A stretch of 64,000 bases of DNA from Glandiceps talaboti (lineage: Eukaryota; Hemichordata; Enteropneusta; Spengelidae), in the NCBI RefSeq assembly GCF_964340395.1, contig NC_135558.1:4722001-4786000 (forward strand). The letters are read 5' to 3'. How positions within the stretch are numbered: position 1 is the stretch's first letter; each line of letters begins with the position of its first letter. Of the stretch, positions 24,296-37,650 are shown piece after piece. The position numbers and the translations under genes are program-made. The notes beneath the pieces were generated by a model. It did not search any database and was not told the origin of the DNA. It saw only the letters and a program-made list of their open reading frames with translations.

Positions 24296-25045
24296 GATTT
24301 TGAATTATTATTATTTTTATTATTATTTTAATTTCTTAGAAAACGCACTACACATACGTCACAGTGCGATGTACAGAAATTCTAAAAAGAATATGCAAAA
24401 TTTAAAAATACACATTGCAAGTGGTAGGGTAAAGAACACACAGTCCTGAGGTGAAATAAATGTACAGCAAAGCAAAAATCGAATCACTGATAATACATAT
24501 TAAAAAGATAGGTTTTCAAACCGCGTTTAAAAGACTCAACATTCATTGCAGTACGAATCTCTACAGGTAACTTATTCCACAGTGATGGCGCACAAACTGA
24601 AAAGGCTCTCTGGCCGTATGTCTTACTGAATGTACCGCGGGGTGGAGATCTCTAGAAGGAACATACTGCTCTATCAGCTCTGTCAAATACACTGGTGAAA
24701 AGCCTCTAATTACTTTAAAAGTAATTAACATAACCTTGAACTTAATACGTGCTTCTACTGGCAGCCAATGTAAATCAAATAATACAGGTGTAATATGGTC
24801 AAATTTACGGGAACGACTAACTAAACGTGCTGCAGCGTTTTGAAGAGATTGCAAACGGTGAAGCTGATCTTTGTTAATTCCATACAAGAGACTACTAGTA
24901 TTACAATAATCTAACTGAGTTGTTACAAATGCGTGGATCAATGTCTCGGTAGTGTCCTGATCGAGAAGTTTACGGATCTTGCCAATTCTGTATAATGCGA
25001 AGTGGGCTTTTCTACAAACTTGGTTTATGTGATCGGACATAGCAC
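24296..25045 (-). pseudogene. 5'-truncated CR1/L2-type LINE, reverse-transcriptase 3' end
   Basis: The minus strand encodes the typical C-terminal part of a non-LTR reverse transcriptase ORF: VTTQLDYCNTSSLLYGI, LQSLQNAAARLVSRSRK, HITPVLFDLHWLPVEARI and KVMLITFKVIRGFSPVYL. After a frameshift near 24640 it goes on with TYGQRAFSVCAPSLWNKLPV, FKRGLKTYLFNMYYQ and a stop. A 3' untranslated region then ends in an ATT-rich tail near 24300. The catalytic RT core is missing because of 5' truncation, so the copy is dead. Confidence 0.88.
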
Positions 25046-26510
25046 CATTCCTGTTTAATTGATAAAACTATATCACCATGGCTTCCTACTTGAACAATTA
25101 ATGTGAAACAACATATGTCAAGTCTGTGTTTGTAACTCAGTAAATTGCAAAATATTAATAAACGTGTAAAATGTTATTTTACATACACTAACAAACATTT
25201 AACACTTTTTTGAGTGACAATTTATTGAGTGACAAGCACAGACTTGGTCTATGTTGTTTTAAATTGATTTCATTAGCAATCAAAGAATGGTGCCACACGC
25301 TCTCAAATCAATTTGAATCTTTAGGATGCCTTCACCCTGGTATGGACCCAAGGACTTTAAGGCCCTGCGCAAGGACTGTCGAATGGTACTAGAGTAGAAG
25401 TTTTGCATTTGGGAGAACATACTATTGAAACTATGGGAGGAAACGTACAGTAAAATATGTTATCTGGCAGGAATTATCTTGGTGTCCGGCAATTTCCGAC
25501 CAGGTCGGTATTCGCAATGAACACATTTTTTTTAATCAGTTAAATTTCATAGGACTTGACATAACCTAACAAATATTTACACATGGAAAATCGCATTATT
25601 CCTTTATCAAGAATTCCCTCATTTTTGTCAGATTATTCCAATGCTGACAAGAAAGAAATATACTAATCTCTGCGAATCTCTAGGCAGAAAGAACTAGTTC
25701 TCTTGATTAGGGAATATCCGATTTTTTTGCGAATATTATTAATACGTGATTCTTTCAATCCAATGTGCTTACTGAACCTGAAGTGGATTGTATGCTTCAC
25801 AGAGTACTGAGGAAGAATAACAGGACATTATGCTTTATACAGGTCCGTGTGTGTTTGATAATTACACAGCGCTTTGAATACCGTTTGGAAAGACTCTTTG
25901 TATAAACTTTTACAATTTGAAAATGTACACAATAATGTGTTGAAGCAGTTAGAAATACAATTGTCAAAACTAAATATCGTTGGAATAATGTCAAAACAGG
26001 CTACAAATTTAATAGTAAAATAGTGGCTACAAGACATAAACCATAAAAACTTACCTTCATCTTTCACCAGATCCGTCTTTACATCACGCAACTGAAGAAG
26101 TAAATGGTCAGAAGATATTAGATATAACAAAGATATCATCTCATTAATATTCAAGCAGGAAATATCGTAAACACCACTTTCCGTGATGATTATGGCCGTT
26201 TGTTACATTATCTAAAAGGTGATATATCCTGTTTGCTTGCCTCCTTACTTAGACTACCTCTTTTCATCTAGTTGTTCTTCGACAAGTTCGTGTCACACGT
26301 TACTCTGTTTTCCGACTTCATGTGACTTGTCAATATAACTTAAATGGGGATTGTTGAAAAAAAGTGATTGTCACTGATGTGAAAAATGGAAATGTCTACA
26401 TTTAATTCTTAATGTAATGGTTCGATATTTGATTGTATCTAGGTTCGCCCACGCTTCCAAACACGCACACACACACACATACACACACACACATACACAC
26501 ACGCACGCAC

Positions 26511-26572
<62 letters not shown>

Positions 26573-28700
26573 TCAGTCAGTCAGTCGATCCGACGATCGG
26601 TCCGGTCAGTCGGTCAGTCAGTCAGGTAACCAGCCATCCCGCCGCACGCCCGCCCATCCATCCATCCATCCATCTATCCATCAATCAATATCATAACGAA
26701 GCTACTTTTCCCCAACACGTTGACGAGAAACACTATTACACAACCCTAGTACCATTCCTTATACGTTTATATTTCTTATACTGTAGATCGTCCAAATTAT
26801 CAAAATGTCAACAGAATAATGACGTGGATTACACACGTCGCGCCTATTGATGCATATGCCAAAATTTGCATACTTTGAAAAGTCAACTTTCTTTAACTCC
26901 TCAGAATATGAAACATAAGTCAATCCACGACACTCACATCTTCATCTTCGATAGCAATCAATCATCACTCAGACATAACAATTTTATGGGAAAGTATTCC
27001 ATTTGTATTCTTTTCATTCTCTTAACATCTGGCAGGATACTTTAGTATTTAGTGAACCCTATGGATAAAATCATTGTGATAACGACATGCAAATGACTTG
27101 ACAAGGGGGTAAATTTGCATGGCGTCGATTTTCGTGGACGAAGGTAGGGTTTTAGGTGATTTAGGGGCGAGATCAATAGTTCAATGTAGGATAAAATACT
27201 AAATACTTTTAGAGAATAAATGTTCATGGACTCTGGGTTTATACTTAGTGATGAAAATTTCTACGCACAGCGTCAAGCATTATGAAATGTCACGTGTATT
27301 GTGAGCCTGACACGTGCTAACGTTATAGTCTGCTAAGAGCAGTTGCTACCAAATCTTGTTGTGTGGGTGGTGAATGTTTTACTTCTGTTACGATCCAGAA
27401 TTTTGGATCATTTCTGTAAAAGTAGCAAAATAATATATTTAAGTTTCCACTAACAATAACAGATATCTCTCTTTATTACAAGAAGCTACAGTAAAACATT
27501 ATCTAGTAGATGTTCATTTATCCACTTATCCCAAATTAATTGGAATTGTCTTTTGTAGCTAACAATTGTAGTGTTTTGTTCTCCCCTTATTCCCATTTCA
27601 CATGGTGTGATCATACAGAAACATATGAACAATTTGCATGTGATGTGACAGATGATGCTATCTTAGTAGAACAATAGTCCGGAAGAAAGGTCGCATTGAA
27701 CATATATTTCGATTTTGGTGACTTTATTTATTTACTGTTCTCATTTTAAATTCGTATATTAGGGACATTGTTGAATACAAGAAACAGAACCAACTAGGAG
27801 AGAAGGAGCTCTGTGTGTGCAGTTCTGTCCAGGAGTTTAGTCTTGTGCTGACAATATCATAGACTTTAGCACTAACAATGTGATAACTCTTCTATACCTT
27901 GGTTCGTGATTTCGACTACTAAACTGTTGTATACTTAGTATTGTCTGAGAGCGAGAGCGCGAGTGACACTATCCTGTGGTGACTAAATAACTCATTCAAA
28001 CCTGAATGATCTCGGTACAAAAGAAAGACAGTTTGAGAGGAGAACCATTCAAGTTACATTGATTGATCAAAACAACACCCAACATCGGTGGAGAATATTA
28101 TTTTAAAAAATCCACTTCACATCTCGCCTTATCTAGTGACTGTAAATACCAGTCTCTCTAATGATCCTATATTGTCATATGTACTCTTAACTTTCTAAGT
28201 AATCGTCGCAAAACATAACACATTAAACATCTCAATATAACACATTAGATATCACAAATAAATAAATAAATAAATAAATAATTAATTAATTAATAAAAAT
28301 TAATTAATTTAAAAGGACAAAAGACTATTAACTGTATTGTTCTCGGTAGTAATTTTAGCGGATGAGGATTAAAATGTTATGGAAGAAATTGGTATTGATC
28401 AAAAGAATGGCCCATGCAATATTATTTCACTGCTAACGTTTAATTGAGTCTGAGGTAATTACACTAATGCGGGAACCTGGGATTGAACTGACCCTGGTGG
28501 TTTAATTCATATGGAAACATGCTTACATTTCTGCAACTATTAAATACATTGTTGGACTGAATCATCTACAGCAGGAGCAATATGTTCTCCTATCTTGATG
28601 CCATTCGGCAGCGCTTGAGAATTGCGTCGCATTCACTCAAAATCGGCGTGCCATTCGTCGTCGTTCTTTCGTTGGTGATGTGACGTAAATCTTGTCTCCT
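25046..28700. other. No gene seen
   Basis: Holds a (CA)n array at 26463-26570, an AGTC/ATCC-rich stretch at about 26571-26680 and an AAAT array near 28257. A minus-strand segment near 26055-26091 has splice-like borders, but it is too short to support an exon. Confidence 0.5.
26463..26570. repeat. (CA)n microsatellite
   Basis: CA array with TA and CG interruptions, followed by TCAG/GTCC short repeats. Confidence 0.95.

Positions 28701-28708
<8 letters not shown>

Positions 28709-28770
<62 letters not shown>
28709..28770. repeat. (CT)n microsatellite
   Basis: About 30 CT units. Confidence 0.95.
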
Positions 28771-28775
<5 letters not shown>

Positions 28776-28980
28776 GTTTGCGTCTGGCAAAATATCTCTA
28801 AATAGGTCAATTAAAATGTAGATAATGCAGTTGTATAATAACGGATTGAACTGGGGTAATGAAGACAGTTATCAAGTACTCTATGACCGGCTTTCGATAA
28901 TGTGTACGGCTTTAAGTTGTCCACGTAATATTTGCATTGTTTGGATGTGATAATTATTTCTTGATACTTACACCTGCGCT

Positions 28981-29351
28981 TTAGGGACGATCGCACAATG
29001 TCACACAAGCTCAATAAGCGAACATCGTTCGTTTAGGGGAAGGGGGTCTAGTGTCAATGCGATTCGTTTAATGATATCTGGGTCTATATTTACTAATGAA
29101 ATGGTCATAAGTTAATTACAATTTACTACTTATGTGATATACATGTACAGTGCTTAGTTTCTGGTAGTATTTCAATGTGTATACCATCATCGTTGGTTGA
29201 CTGATACAGATTGTATTATGGTTTGCATCATATTTAAACAATCCCCTGGTAAATGTCGCACCTGTGAACGTTCATTTAGGAGGAGAGGGGGGGTTTGTCC
29301 TGAACGAAGTTCGTTTATTGAGCTTGTGCGACATTGTGCGATCGTCCCTTA
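28981..29351. mobile_element. Small terminal-inverted-repeat element
   Basis: The left end begins TTAGGGACGATCGCACAATG and continues with CACAAGCTCAATAAGCGAAC. The right end is the reverse complement over about 55 bases with a few changes. It is 371 bp with no coding content and no clear target duplication. Confidence 0.7.
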
Positions 29352-29513
29352 CGCAATGAATAGACATCATGCTACAGTGTTAAAAAATTAAACGCAAGTT
29401 GAATAGAGCTTGATTGAATTGAAAGTTCGTGCTTGAAATATTGAAATGTCACACCACGCCACACCCTAACCTACCTACGTACCTGTCTATACCTAAGACA
29501 AAACAACCTACCG

Positions 29514-29655
29514 TATCTATATTACTAAGCGGGAGTTTTGTCTGGGGGTATTTACAATTCGGCCGAATGGATTAGAAAAATATTAGCGGAGTTATGTTCA
29601 CAAAACAGTAGCTGGAAATTTGTGAGATTCGTCGCTGTCGACGATGCTTGTCGAA
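29514..29655 (+). repeat. Diverged repeat copy 1 (possible Helitron-like end)
   Basis: Contains TCTATATTACTAAGCGGGAG, TTCGGCCGAATGGATTAGAA, TATGTTCACAAAACAGT and CGTCGCTGTCGACGATG. A second copy follows at 29718. The TCTATATTACTAAGCGGGAG start resembles Helitron 5' termini, though no Rep/helicase or 3' hairpin-CTRR end is seen. Confidence 0.45.
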
Positions 29656-29717
29656 CGCTACATAGGAAGTGATTTGACAGTCTCTATTCGAGTTGTGGTG
29701 ATGTCGTATGCCATACC

Positions 29718-29856
29718 TATCTATAATACTTAGCGGAAGTTTTGTTCGGGAGTATTTTCCTATTCGGCCGAATGGATTAGAAAAAAACAATACTGGAATT
29801 ATGTTCACAAAACAGTTCTATATGAAATACGTGGGATTCATCGCTGTCGATGATCA
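29718..29856 (+). repeat. Diverged repeat copy 2 (possible Helitron-like end)
   Basis: Same block order as 29514-29655: ACTTAGCGGAAGTTTTGT, TTCGGCCGAATGGATTAGAA, TATGTTCACAAAACAGT and CATCGCTGTCGATGAT. The copies are about 200 bases apart, in direct orientation. Confidence 0.45.
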
Positions 29857-30059
29857 TTCATTATGATAATGCTACCGAACTAAACAGGAGACACACCAAC
29901 AACGCCCCCTGTGTTCAGAGAGACAAAAACCCTATGTCATGTTCGCTTACTGTTGCGCAGTATATTAAACGAAACGTGCCAGAAATTACTCCAAAACATT
30001 TACGGGTTGCGATTCGGCTTACGAAAAAACGTTTATGCACCAACCTCCATTGATAGAAT

Positions 30060-32040
30060 CTATCATGGATCCAGATAATTAAACTAACTTGGAGTCAAAA
30101 TGGTTTGCATCGCATTACCACCGCGCACTATTAGTAAAATGGGCGAAAATTTGTCCTTGGCACTAGGTTGCATGCAATCATCGGCATGAAGAATTATCCT
30201 CTTTATGGTAATGCTACTTCCCATACGCTCACTTATCTCCCACCCTTCTTTTACACCCCCTCCCCTCATTTTCCGTTGCGTTAGCAGAAAATGTGTACAA
30301 GCTTGCGAGCAGGGACCCAATTCACCTAACTGATCATTCGTCGTTGTGCACGCTCTTCAAAAATTAGGAACATTTTCACAACAACGTGCGAATCCTTCAA
30401 TCAATCGATCGATCGATCAACCTACCTACCTACCTACCTACCTAGCTAGCTACCTACATGTATCTACCTACCTACCTATCTATTGTACTCTCCATACCCC
30501 CAATTACAACGGATTTAATTTAAATAAAAGTTTAATAAATAAATTTAATAACAAAAATAGTTGGTCGGTTCCGTCTAGAAGTCCTGAGATGCATGAGATG
30601 CAATTTAAAATTCATCCACGTTCACAGCCACCCACGCAGTCATTAACATCATGTCTTTGTTAATCAATCACAAAATTCTAACCAATAACACAGTCCCTCA
30701 TACAGTTAGTTTTTATTGAGGCAGTTATGTAATGTCCAAATATGGTATATTTGTCAACTCAGGATGCTACTTATACACTTTTTACGTCACTATAACAGTT
30801 ATGGTTCACTGATTGGATGAACAACTTTTTGTGCTGATTGGGGAACTTTGACCAGACGTGGTTTGGTTTAGAGACCACATAGGCATTCAGACTAGGCGAT
30901 AACGTGTAGCAGTGTTAGTAAGATTTTTGTTTAGCCAGACGATGTTTTGTTTCAAATCAACCGACGTCCACTGTATATCCCAAATACCATAAATTCCATG
31001 ATATTAGCCCTAACCCAAGCATTGCATGGAAATGAAACTATCCCAACAATTAGGATGGTCAACGTAATGATAGAAACACGGTTCATTTACTGTAGCGTGA
31101 TCTCGACATTCTGAGATAGCCATAAACTTTGTTAATGGGGATGAATCAAGATGGAGAATTACAAGATAATGTAAGTACCTGATAAACGTTATTAAATTAA
31201 AACAAAACTAAGGAAGAAGCCCAGTTACTGTGTATAATCCACTTCAAAGTTATATCCATCTCAGTGATCATGTAAATACTCGAGAGATCAGATCTACACA
31301 GTCTATATCAACTGCATGAGTCAACATCATTCCTTGTTACGAATGGTTTGTTATTCTCGTCTAACGTGTATAAAGTAGGCTTACGTCCCACATGTCTTAA
31401 ATTAGAAGTATAAATGAATAAAACAACATCAGTTTTCAATGACGGCATTATTATTGAAGGGCAAATATTGAATGATGTAAATAAACGAGTGAAACACTGA
31501 AATATTGAAAGTCTTTGATGGGATTTCGTGTGCTCGCCTTCGGCATTGTAAAATGTCATGAATATTATAATCAATGTCTCAATGATTATTATGATTACTA
31601 CTACAATATTAAAATCTTTTGACCGTGCACATTTTGGACAATTAAAACTGATTTTGCCTCCCGCTCGAACTACATTCGCGCCGTTTTCGGCCACCAGTTG
31701 CGCTACAGGTGCAAGTACAAGCTGGTATACAAAAAGGAGTCATAAAATGATAGATTTTGACGGGAAAAATGGCACTTTTGGAAGTCTCGTGATCTGTGTT
31801 CTCGTGTAGAGATCTCGTGCAAGCCCGGCTTACCCTATATTCATACGTCGCAATTACGAACTAACTGTTCAGTATGAACTACATCGAACTTCAATTTACT
31901 TCAATTTTACCCTACATTTTATGACAAACAATCTTCAGATTATAAAAAAAAAATCATTACGTTTTACAGCAAGAAAGTCGACGAATAGGTCACGCATCAT
32001 ATTTTGTAAATGCGCACAGTAACTTTACACAGTGACTTCT
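30060..32040. other. No gene seen
   Basis: Short CCTA/GATC repeats at about 30404-30480, otherwise AT-rich unassigned sequence. Confidence 0.5.
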
Positions 32041-32049
32041 GTGGCAATC

Positions 32050-32230
32050 ATATCTGTATGGCAATACGCAATGTATGGTGCAACATATCCAATCAAATTA
32101 TTTTGGGGGTTCGCACCCAAAAATCAGCGCCCCAATGAATAACAAATTCAACTTATTACTATACTACTCATAGATAAATAGCCCTCTAATTGACATGTTC
32201 AACAATCTCTAATCATTGGCATTTTAAAAA
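32050..32230 (+). repeat. SINE-like dispersed repeat with hairpin, copy 2
   Basis: Hairpin TTTTGGGGGTTCGCACCCAA (from about 32101), then CAGCGCCCCAATGAATAAC, ACTATACTACTCATAGATAA, CCTCTAATTGA and tail AATCATTGGCATTTTAAA. It is close to the 41-kb copy after the hairpin. Confidence 0.6.
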
Positions 32231-33042
32231 AAAAATCATGATCAGTTAATAATGTATTGGTTGCCTGCCTGATAAAGTAATATCCCATGGCAGTTACAGC
32301 TAGCGCAGATTTAACACTTCCCTATGCAAATTTAAAATAGATAAGCGTCAAAATCCTATGCTTGGATCTATGCCTTTAGAAACAAAGACTTAGATCTTAG
32401 GAGTTGACAGAGTGTGCTAGAGGTATTATGATTAAACAATTATGTTCAATGTGATTTGAAAGCCAAGAGTGGAGTTACCTTCGAATTTTTTTGAACCGAT
32501 ATTGTGTATGAACTTCTAACGAGATTCCCACCATTTGCTTGACACGATTCAATACGTTTTTAGTAGTCGGAAAATCAAGCTTATTTGAATGAGTCACTGT
32601 AGACACATTGCCAGCAAGTGTTACACCACATCCCATATAATGATGGGTACTATAGACATTCTATTATTTATACAGGTCTAAATTGCTAACATAAATCACA
32701 AATGTTATCAAAACAAGTTAACGTGAGTTACCGTCGAGGAATACCATATTCGATGATAGTACAAAGATAACGAGGAAACTGGGAGTAGTAAATCTTGCTA
32801 GAAAGAAGAATTTTATTTTCATTCTTCCCCTGATCATGTCACTGAGCCTGCATTGCTACTTTTTTCCGTGATGATACCATTAGCAGAATATATTGCTAAC
32901 AATTAAGTGATAAGGTGCGTTTTGTACTATAGCTGCTGACCCATGTATACCGACCTAAATTATGCAGATATAGTGGATTCTTGTCAAGATTCTTTACCTT
33001 CGCCAACAGGATTGGGCGGCTCGAGGTTATGTTCTCACTCCT

Positions 33043-33128
33043 GTGTCTGTCTGTCTGTCTGTCTGCGCTGCATGCATGCCTGTTTGTCTGTCTGTCTGTC
33101 TGTATGTCTGTCCGTCTGCCTGCCCGCC

Positions 33129-33160
<32 letters not shown>

Positions 33161-33341
33161 TGTATGTATGTATGTATGTATGTATGTATGTATGTATGTA
33201 TGTATGTATGTATGTATGTATGTATACTATGTATGTATGTATGTATGTATGTATGTATGTATGTATGTATGTATGTATGTATGTATGTACATTTGTATGT
33301 ATGTATGTATGTATGTATGTATGTATGTATGTATGTATGTA

Positions 33342-33376
<35 letters not shown>

Positions 33377-33437
33377 ATGTATGTATGTATGTATGTATGT
33401 ATGTATGTATGTATGTACGTATGTGTGTATGTATGTA
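33043..33437. repeat. (GTCT)n/(GTAT)n compound microsatellite
   Basis: GTCT units give way to a long GTAT array with rare interruptions. Confidence 0.97.
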
Positions 33438-33854
33438 ATTTAACAGGATAGCTGTATATGTTCTATGGACAGCCCGCCACATTTTCTGTTCACCACTCTC
33501 GAGTTATTGCTACTATAGCATGGTGTTCTACATGCCAATAGCAATATATGTAATCGTGCCATATCATAAATTTGGCACTTCACTTCTACGTCATTTATCT
33601 GTGATGTGTGTAACAACTCTGATTCTGATATCTATCAAGTGGTATGTAATTCAAACGAAAACTGTCAAATTGGTGACTAGTGGTCAAGCTGTCTATAAAT
33701 TTGAACTTTTATCTGTCTATCGGTTTGAATACTATAAACCAGAATTTTCAATTTTATTTGTGAGAGATCGTCGGAGATTTACTCACTTTTTAAATATTCT
33801 AGACAAGGAATAAAACCATAATTCCTTACAGTGGGTGAGGATTGGGTATTATTA

Positions 33855-33925
33855 TTATTATTATTATTAGACTTTATTTAAACTCGATAGACTGTTGAGC
33901 CAAAGGCTCTTCTCACACAGTGTCG
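33855..33925 (-). repeat. LINE 3' tail fragment with (AAT)n
   Basis: On the minus strand: TTTGGCTCAACAGTCTATCG, then GAGTTTAAATAAAGTCTAAT and AAT repeats. This is the usual 3' end of CR1/L2-type LINEs, so only the extreme tail was inserted. Confidence 0.5.
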
Positions 33926-34969
33926 AGAAATATTTTTATTTTGGATTGTTCATTTATAAAACAATTTATCTCATTAATTTATCTGATGCACTTGAATCGA
34001 TTTCAGTCATATTTGCGATTTCCTGCAAGGGTTTATGGGAAAACTTCTTATGATGAAATCACGAGTTTCCAAATCATCTTTTTGACAAGAAATTCCATTG
34101 CCTCGCTAGAGAGCGAACTAGATATTCAAATCCATCACATTTATAAGCAAAGTTTCCCCTGTTTCGTGTTAATCCAATGTATACTTTTCCTTGATCAGTG
34201 CACTATGAACTTCTTGTACATAACCAGTAATAGAGTTATATTGTATAGATTTATTGGACTAGCCAGGTAAAATATTCGTGACGGTGATTTCCGATGCGAG
34301 TCTCAAACGAAAAAGCTGGTCTCATGTGAAATAATACGTTGTTTAAAGAATAAATGCCAAAATTTATGTTAATTCCAATAACATTGTGTTAAAAGAAAAT
34401 TGTTGTATGGATAATCGTATGCAAATGAGCTAATTAATATGCAAATTATACGATTTAAAGATGTCAAACAATGTTATCTCAGTCATAATTTAATTTGATT
34501 TAATTATTTCAATGTTTTAAGAATGTTGGATTACATAAACTGTTTCAAATTTGAATTGTCATCCCCAAACCACCATCAGATTATTGATTTGTTTTATTAT
34601 GTGTTATGTAACTTTAAATGGAGATTACTACTAGAAAGCTACCAAACACAGATGTCCACCAAGCATTTTTGAAATCTAGAGAAAAATTATTTTTAGAAAA
34701 GTAATGTTTCATTTGGTACCTCACAATTAGCTAAAAAACAGGGTCTGGCTCATGGACTATATATATGTGATGATATATGATCAAGTTCAATCATAAATAT
34801 ACATGTTACATATATGTCTTCGACCACTACCTGTTTAAGCTATAACAACTATCCGACCTCTAGTAGATTCTATAACATATTTCAACCAGATTGCTATCCA
34901 CATTGACGTGACTGTGATTTCCTGTCATATCATGATCATTAAATGGAATTGAAAATCTCGATCAAAGGA

Positions 34970-35161
<192 letters not shown>

Positions 35162-36484
35162 AAGTGTTTGATTATCCTGGCATTATACATTGTAAAATTA
35201 CCATGCATAGGAGAATGCATTGGCCGATATTATGTGTTGCAAAATAGCCAGAAACGTGTTACTTTCCATTTTCGCAACTCGCCACTTATTTGCATTTGAA
35301 AGTAGAAGAACGAAGGACAAGGCAGAACATTCTTGTTATTTTGCATAGAAATTACTTTCCTAGTGAGAAGCGTATAAAAGTTTTAACAGCATTTTTACAG
35401 CTCTTCTTTCCCATTACATTTTGTGTTTGTGCTTGAGAAACGAAAGAGACTGCATACATGACAGGGATGAATCAAATTAGAATGAAAACTATCTGAGACA
35501 GTTCCATTATATACACATACTGTAGACAGAGTAAAAAACCAAAATGTGCTCGTACGTTATGATGAAAAATATACTGTTATGGACGAATGTATTTAAAATT
35601 TATCAATGTACATTTTCAAACCTCCAATGTCTCTAATATAAATTAGAGGAAGACTGATTTCATCTAAGCAATCTTTATTATGCTGGGGAAATGTTCTACC
35701 AACCCTGCATTGCATGACCTCTCGACAAATAGAGCTAGCTGTAAACCTAGGCACATCTGGCTAAGAAGAGCTTGCTCTACCTACACTGCCACTGCGGCAA
35801 TGAATTGTGGGAAAGTTAGAAGATTCACACATCTTGATCTCTTGCCAAAACAATACCGGGGCTTTGGAGAGGAGTGAAGTTCCTGGTTATGTTTACTTCC
35901 CATTATAACCCCCCCCCCTCCCGTACAGTTGGCCTTTTCTAAACCAGATTTGCCCATTTCTATTCTATTTTACAATAGTTACAAGTTGCAAGATTGTTGG
36001 AAATGACTTTCAGTGGTTTCCGGAACACAATGAACTCCAGTTATGATAAAAACATAAATGAAAAGTTGAACTATCAACTGTGGCCTTTGCTATCAAGGCA
36101 GACGCAGATTATACTATAAGTAAAACCTACAGTTTCTGTTGTGGGTCTTGCAAGTCATCAAAGGACTTTTAAAACTAGAGGGCATATACTAATCCCAAAC
36201 ATCATTAATATATTAAACTATAAGTAGGGATCTCTTGTCTCTTAAAACACAGGAAATGACCTAATTCGAGTTGTAACTTTTCGGTTATTGTATTTTCTCT
36301 TAGACTTGCAAAAATGGTCATTTCTCCCTTACAATGACTAGATTTTGAATCATTTGTGGGTAGATCATTGGTCCTGAACTTGAAAACACAAAGACAACCA
36401 CAGTATACTAATTACTATATTATAACAGTCAATTTATGTATCAAAAGGGTGTGTAGATGGGCGGGCGGGTGTGTGTTTGTTGGG

Positions 36485-36518
<34 letters not shown>

Positions 36519-36757
36519 ATGTATGTATGTATGTATGTATGTATGTATGTATGTATGTAGGTAGGTAGGTAGGTAGGTAGGTAGGTATGTGTGTGTGTGT
36601 CTGTCTGTCTGTCTGTCTGTCTGTATGTATGTCTGTCTGTCTGTACGTACGTACGTACGTACGTATGTATGTGTATGTATATGTATATGTATGCGTGTGT
36701 ATGTATGTATGTATGTATGTATGTATGTATGTATGTATGTATGTATGTATGTATGTT
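36485..36757. repeat. (GT)n/(GTAT)n/(GTAG)n/(GTCT)n/(GTAC)n compound microsatellite
   Basis: At least five tetranucleotide types follow one another, each differing from the next by one base. Confidence 0.95.
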
Positions 36758-37208
36758 CTTGACTATAACTTGTCTGTGACTATACAATGTAAAAAACAAT
36801 TCCCTACGATAACATCAGGGACATCAATGGACTAAAGTTCTTTATGACTATCACCCACAAAAGTACATTGAGTCAGTCCCAATGTAAGATAGCGATTATA
36901 ATTTTTATTGAAAGAGTGATATAAAACTGTTATTTGATTCATTACACAAAGGACACCTCTAGTTGAGACGTGATTAGTTCAATGTGTGGTTAATTCTCAA
37001 GTGATTATCAAATGAAATTGGATCATGACTACATATTGTCTTGTAGTCTATCGATGTAACACCTCCACATTAATAAACATAAATAATGTAATAGTAACTT
37101 AAACTATATATCAAAGATTCTTCTAACAAAGTACTCTGTTGTAGGTAAATGGATTTAAGTAATTATGATAAAATATGCAATCAAAAGATAAAAACGGTCG
37201 AGAGTGAG

Positions 37209-37216
37209 TATATAAT
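37209..37216 (+). promoter_or_regulatory. Probable TATA box of the cysteine-rich peptide gene
   Basis: TATATAAT lies about 130 bases before a good donor (ACCG/GTGAGT at 37339), which would close a non-coding first exon starting near 37240. Confidence 0.55.
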
Positions 37217-37239
37217 AAAGTGCAGCACAGCCTTTCTTA

Positions 37240-37338
37240 CAATCCATTCACTCACGAAAGGTTGTCGACTTTAGCTAGAGCAATAGCCGAGTCATCGTGG
37301 TTTGGTGCTCGTACCTAAGATTATCCATTCTATTACCG
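37240..37338 (+). other. Probable non-coding first exon of the peptide gene
   Basis: It lies between the expected start site ~30 bases after the TATA box and the donor ACCG/GTGAGTATT. It has no ATG-initiated frame of note. The start is approximate. Confidence 0.45.
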
Positions 37339-37457
37339 GTGAGTATTCATTGCTTTTATGTTTCTTAATCATGCTCTTTTCACAGACTTTAATTCGACAC
37401 TTTACTTTCTTTTCTCTTCCTCCTATCGTTGTTGTATCTATTTATGTTCTGTTCTGT

Positions 37458-37650
37458 TCTTCTCTTCTCTTCTCTTCTCTTCTCTTCTCTTCTCTTCTCT
37501 TCTCTTCTCTTCTCTCCTCTCCTCTCCTCTCCTCTCCTCTCCTCTCCTCTCCTCTCCTCTTCTCTTCTCTTCTCTTCTCTTCTCTTCTCTTCTCTTCTCT
37601 TCTCTTCTCTTCTCTTCTCTTCTCTTCTCTTCTCTTCTCTTCTCTTCTCT
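37458..37650. repeat. (TCTTC)n/(CTCCT)n pentanucleotide pyrimidine tract
   Basis: Pure pyrimidine strand of about 190 bases, in the proposed intron of the peptide gene. The central block changes from TCTTC to CTCCT and back. Confidence 0.97.

Noticed and set aside
26040-26154. Small exon ending DVKTDLVKDEG with donor GTAAGT
   Set aside because: Only about 37 bases between plausible splice sites, with no partner exon nearby.
33520-34270. Two hydrophobic frames of 97 and 116 residues
   Set aside because: AT-rich chance frames without splice sites or recognisable domains; overlap a LINE tail.
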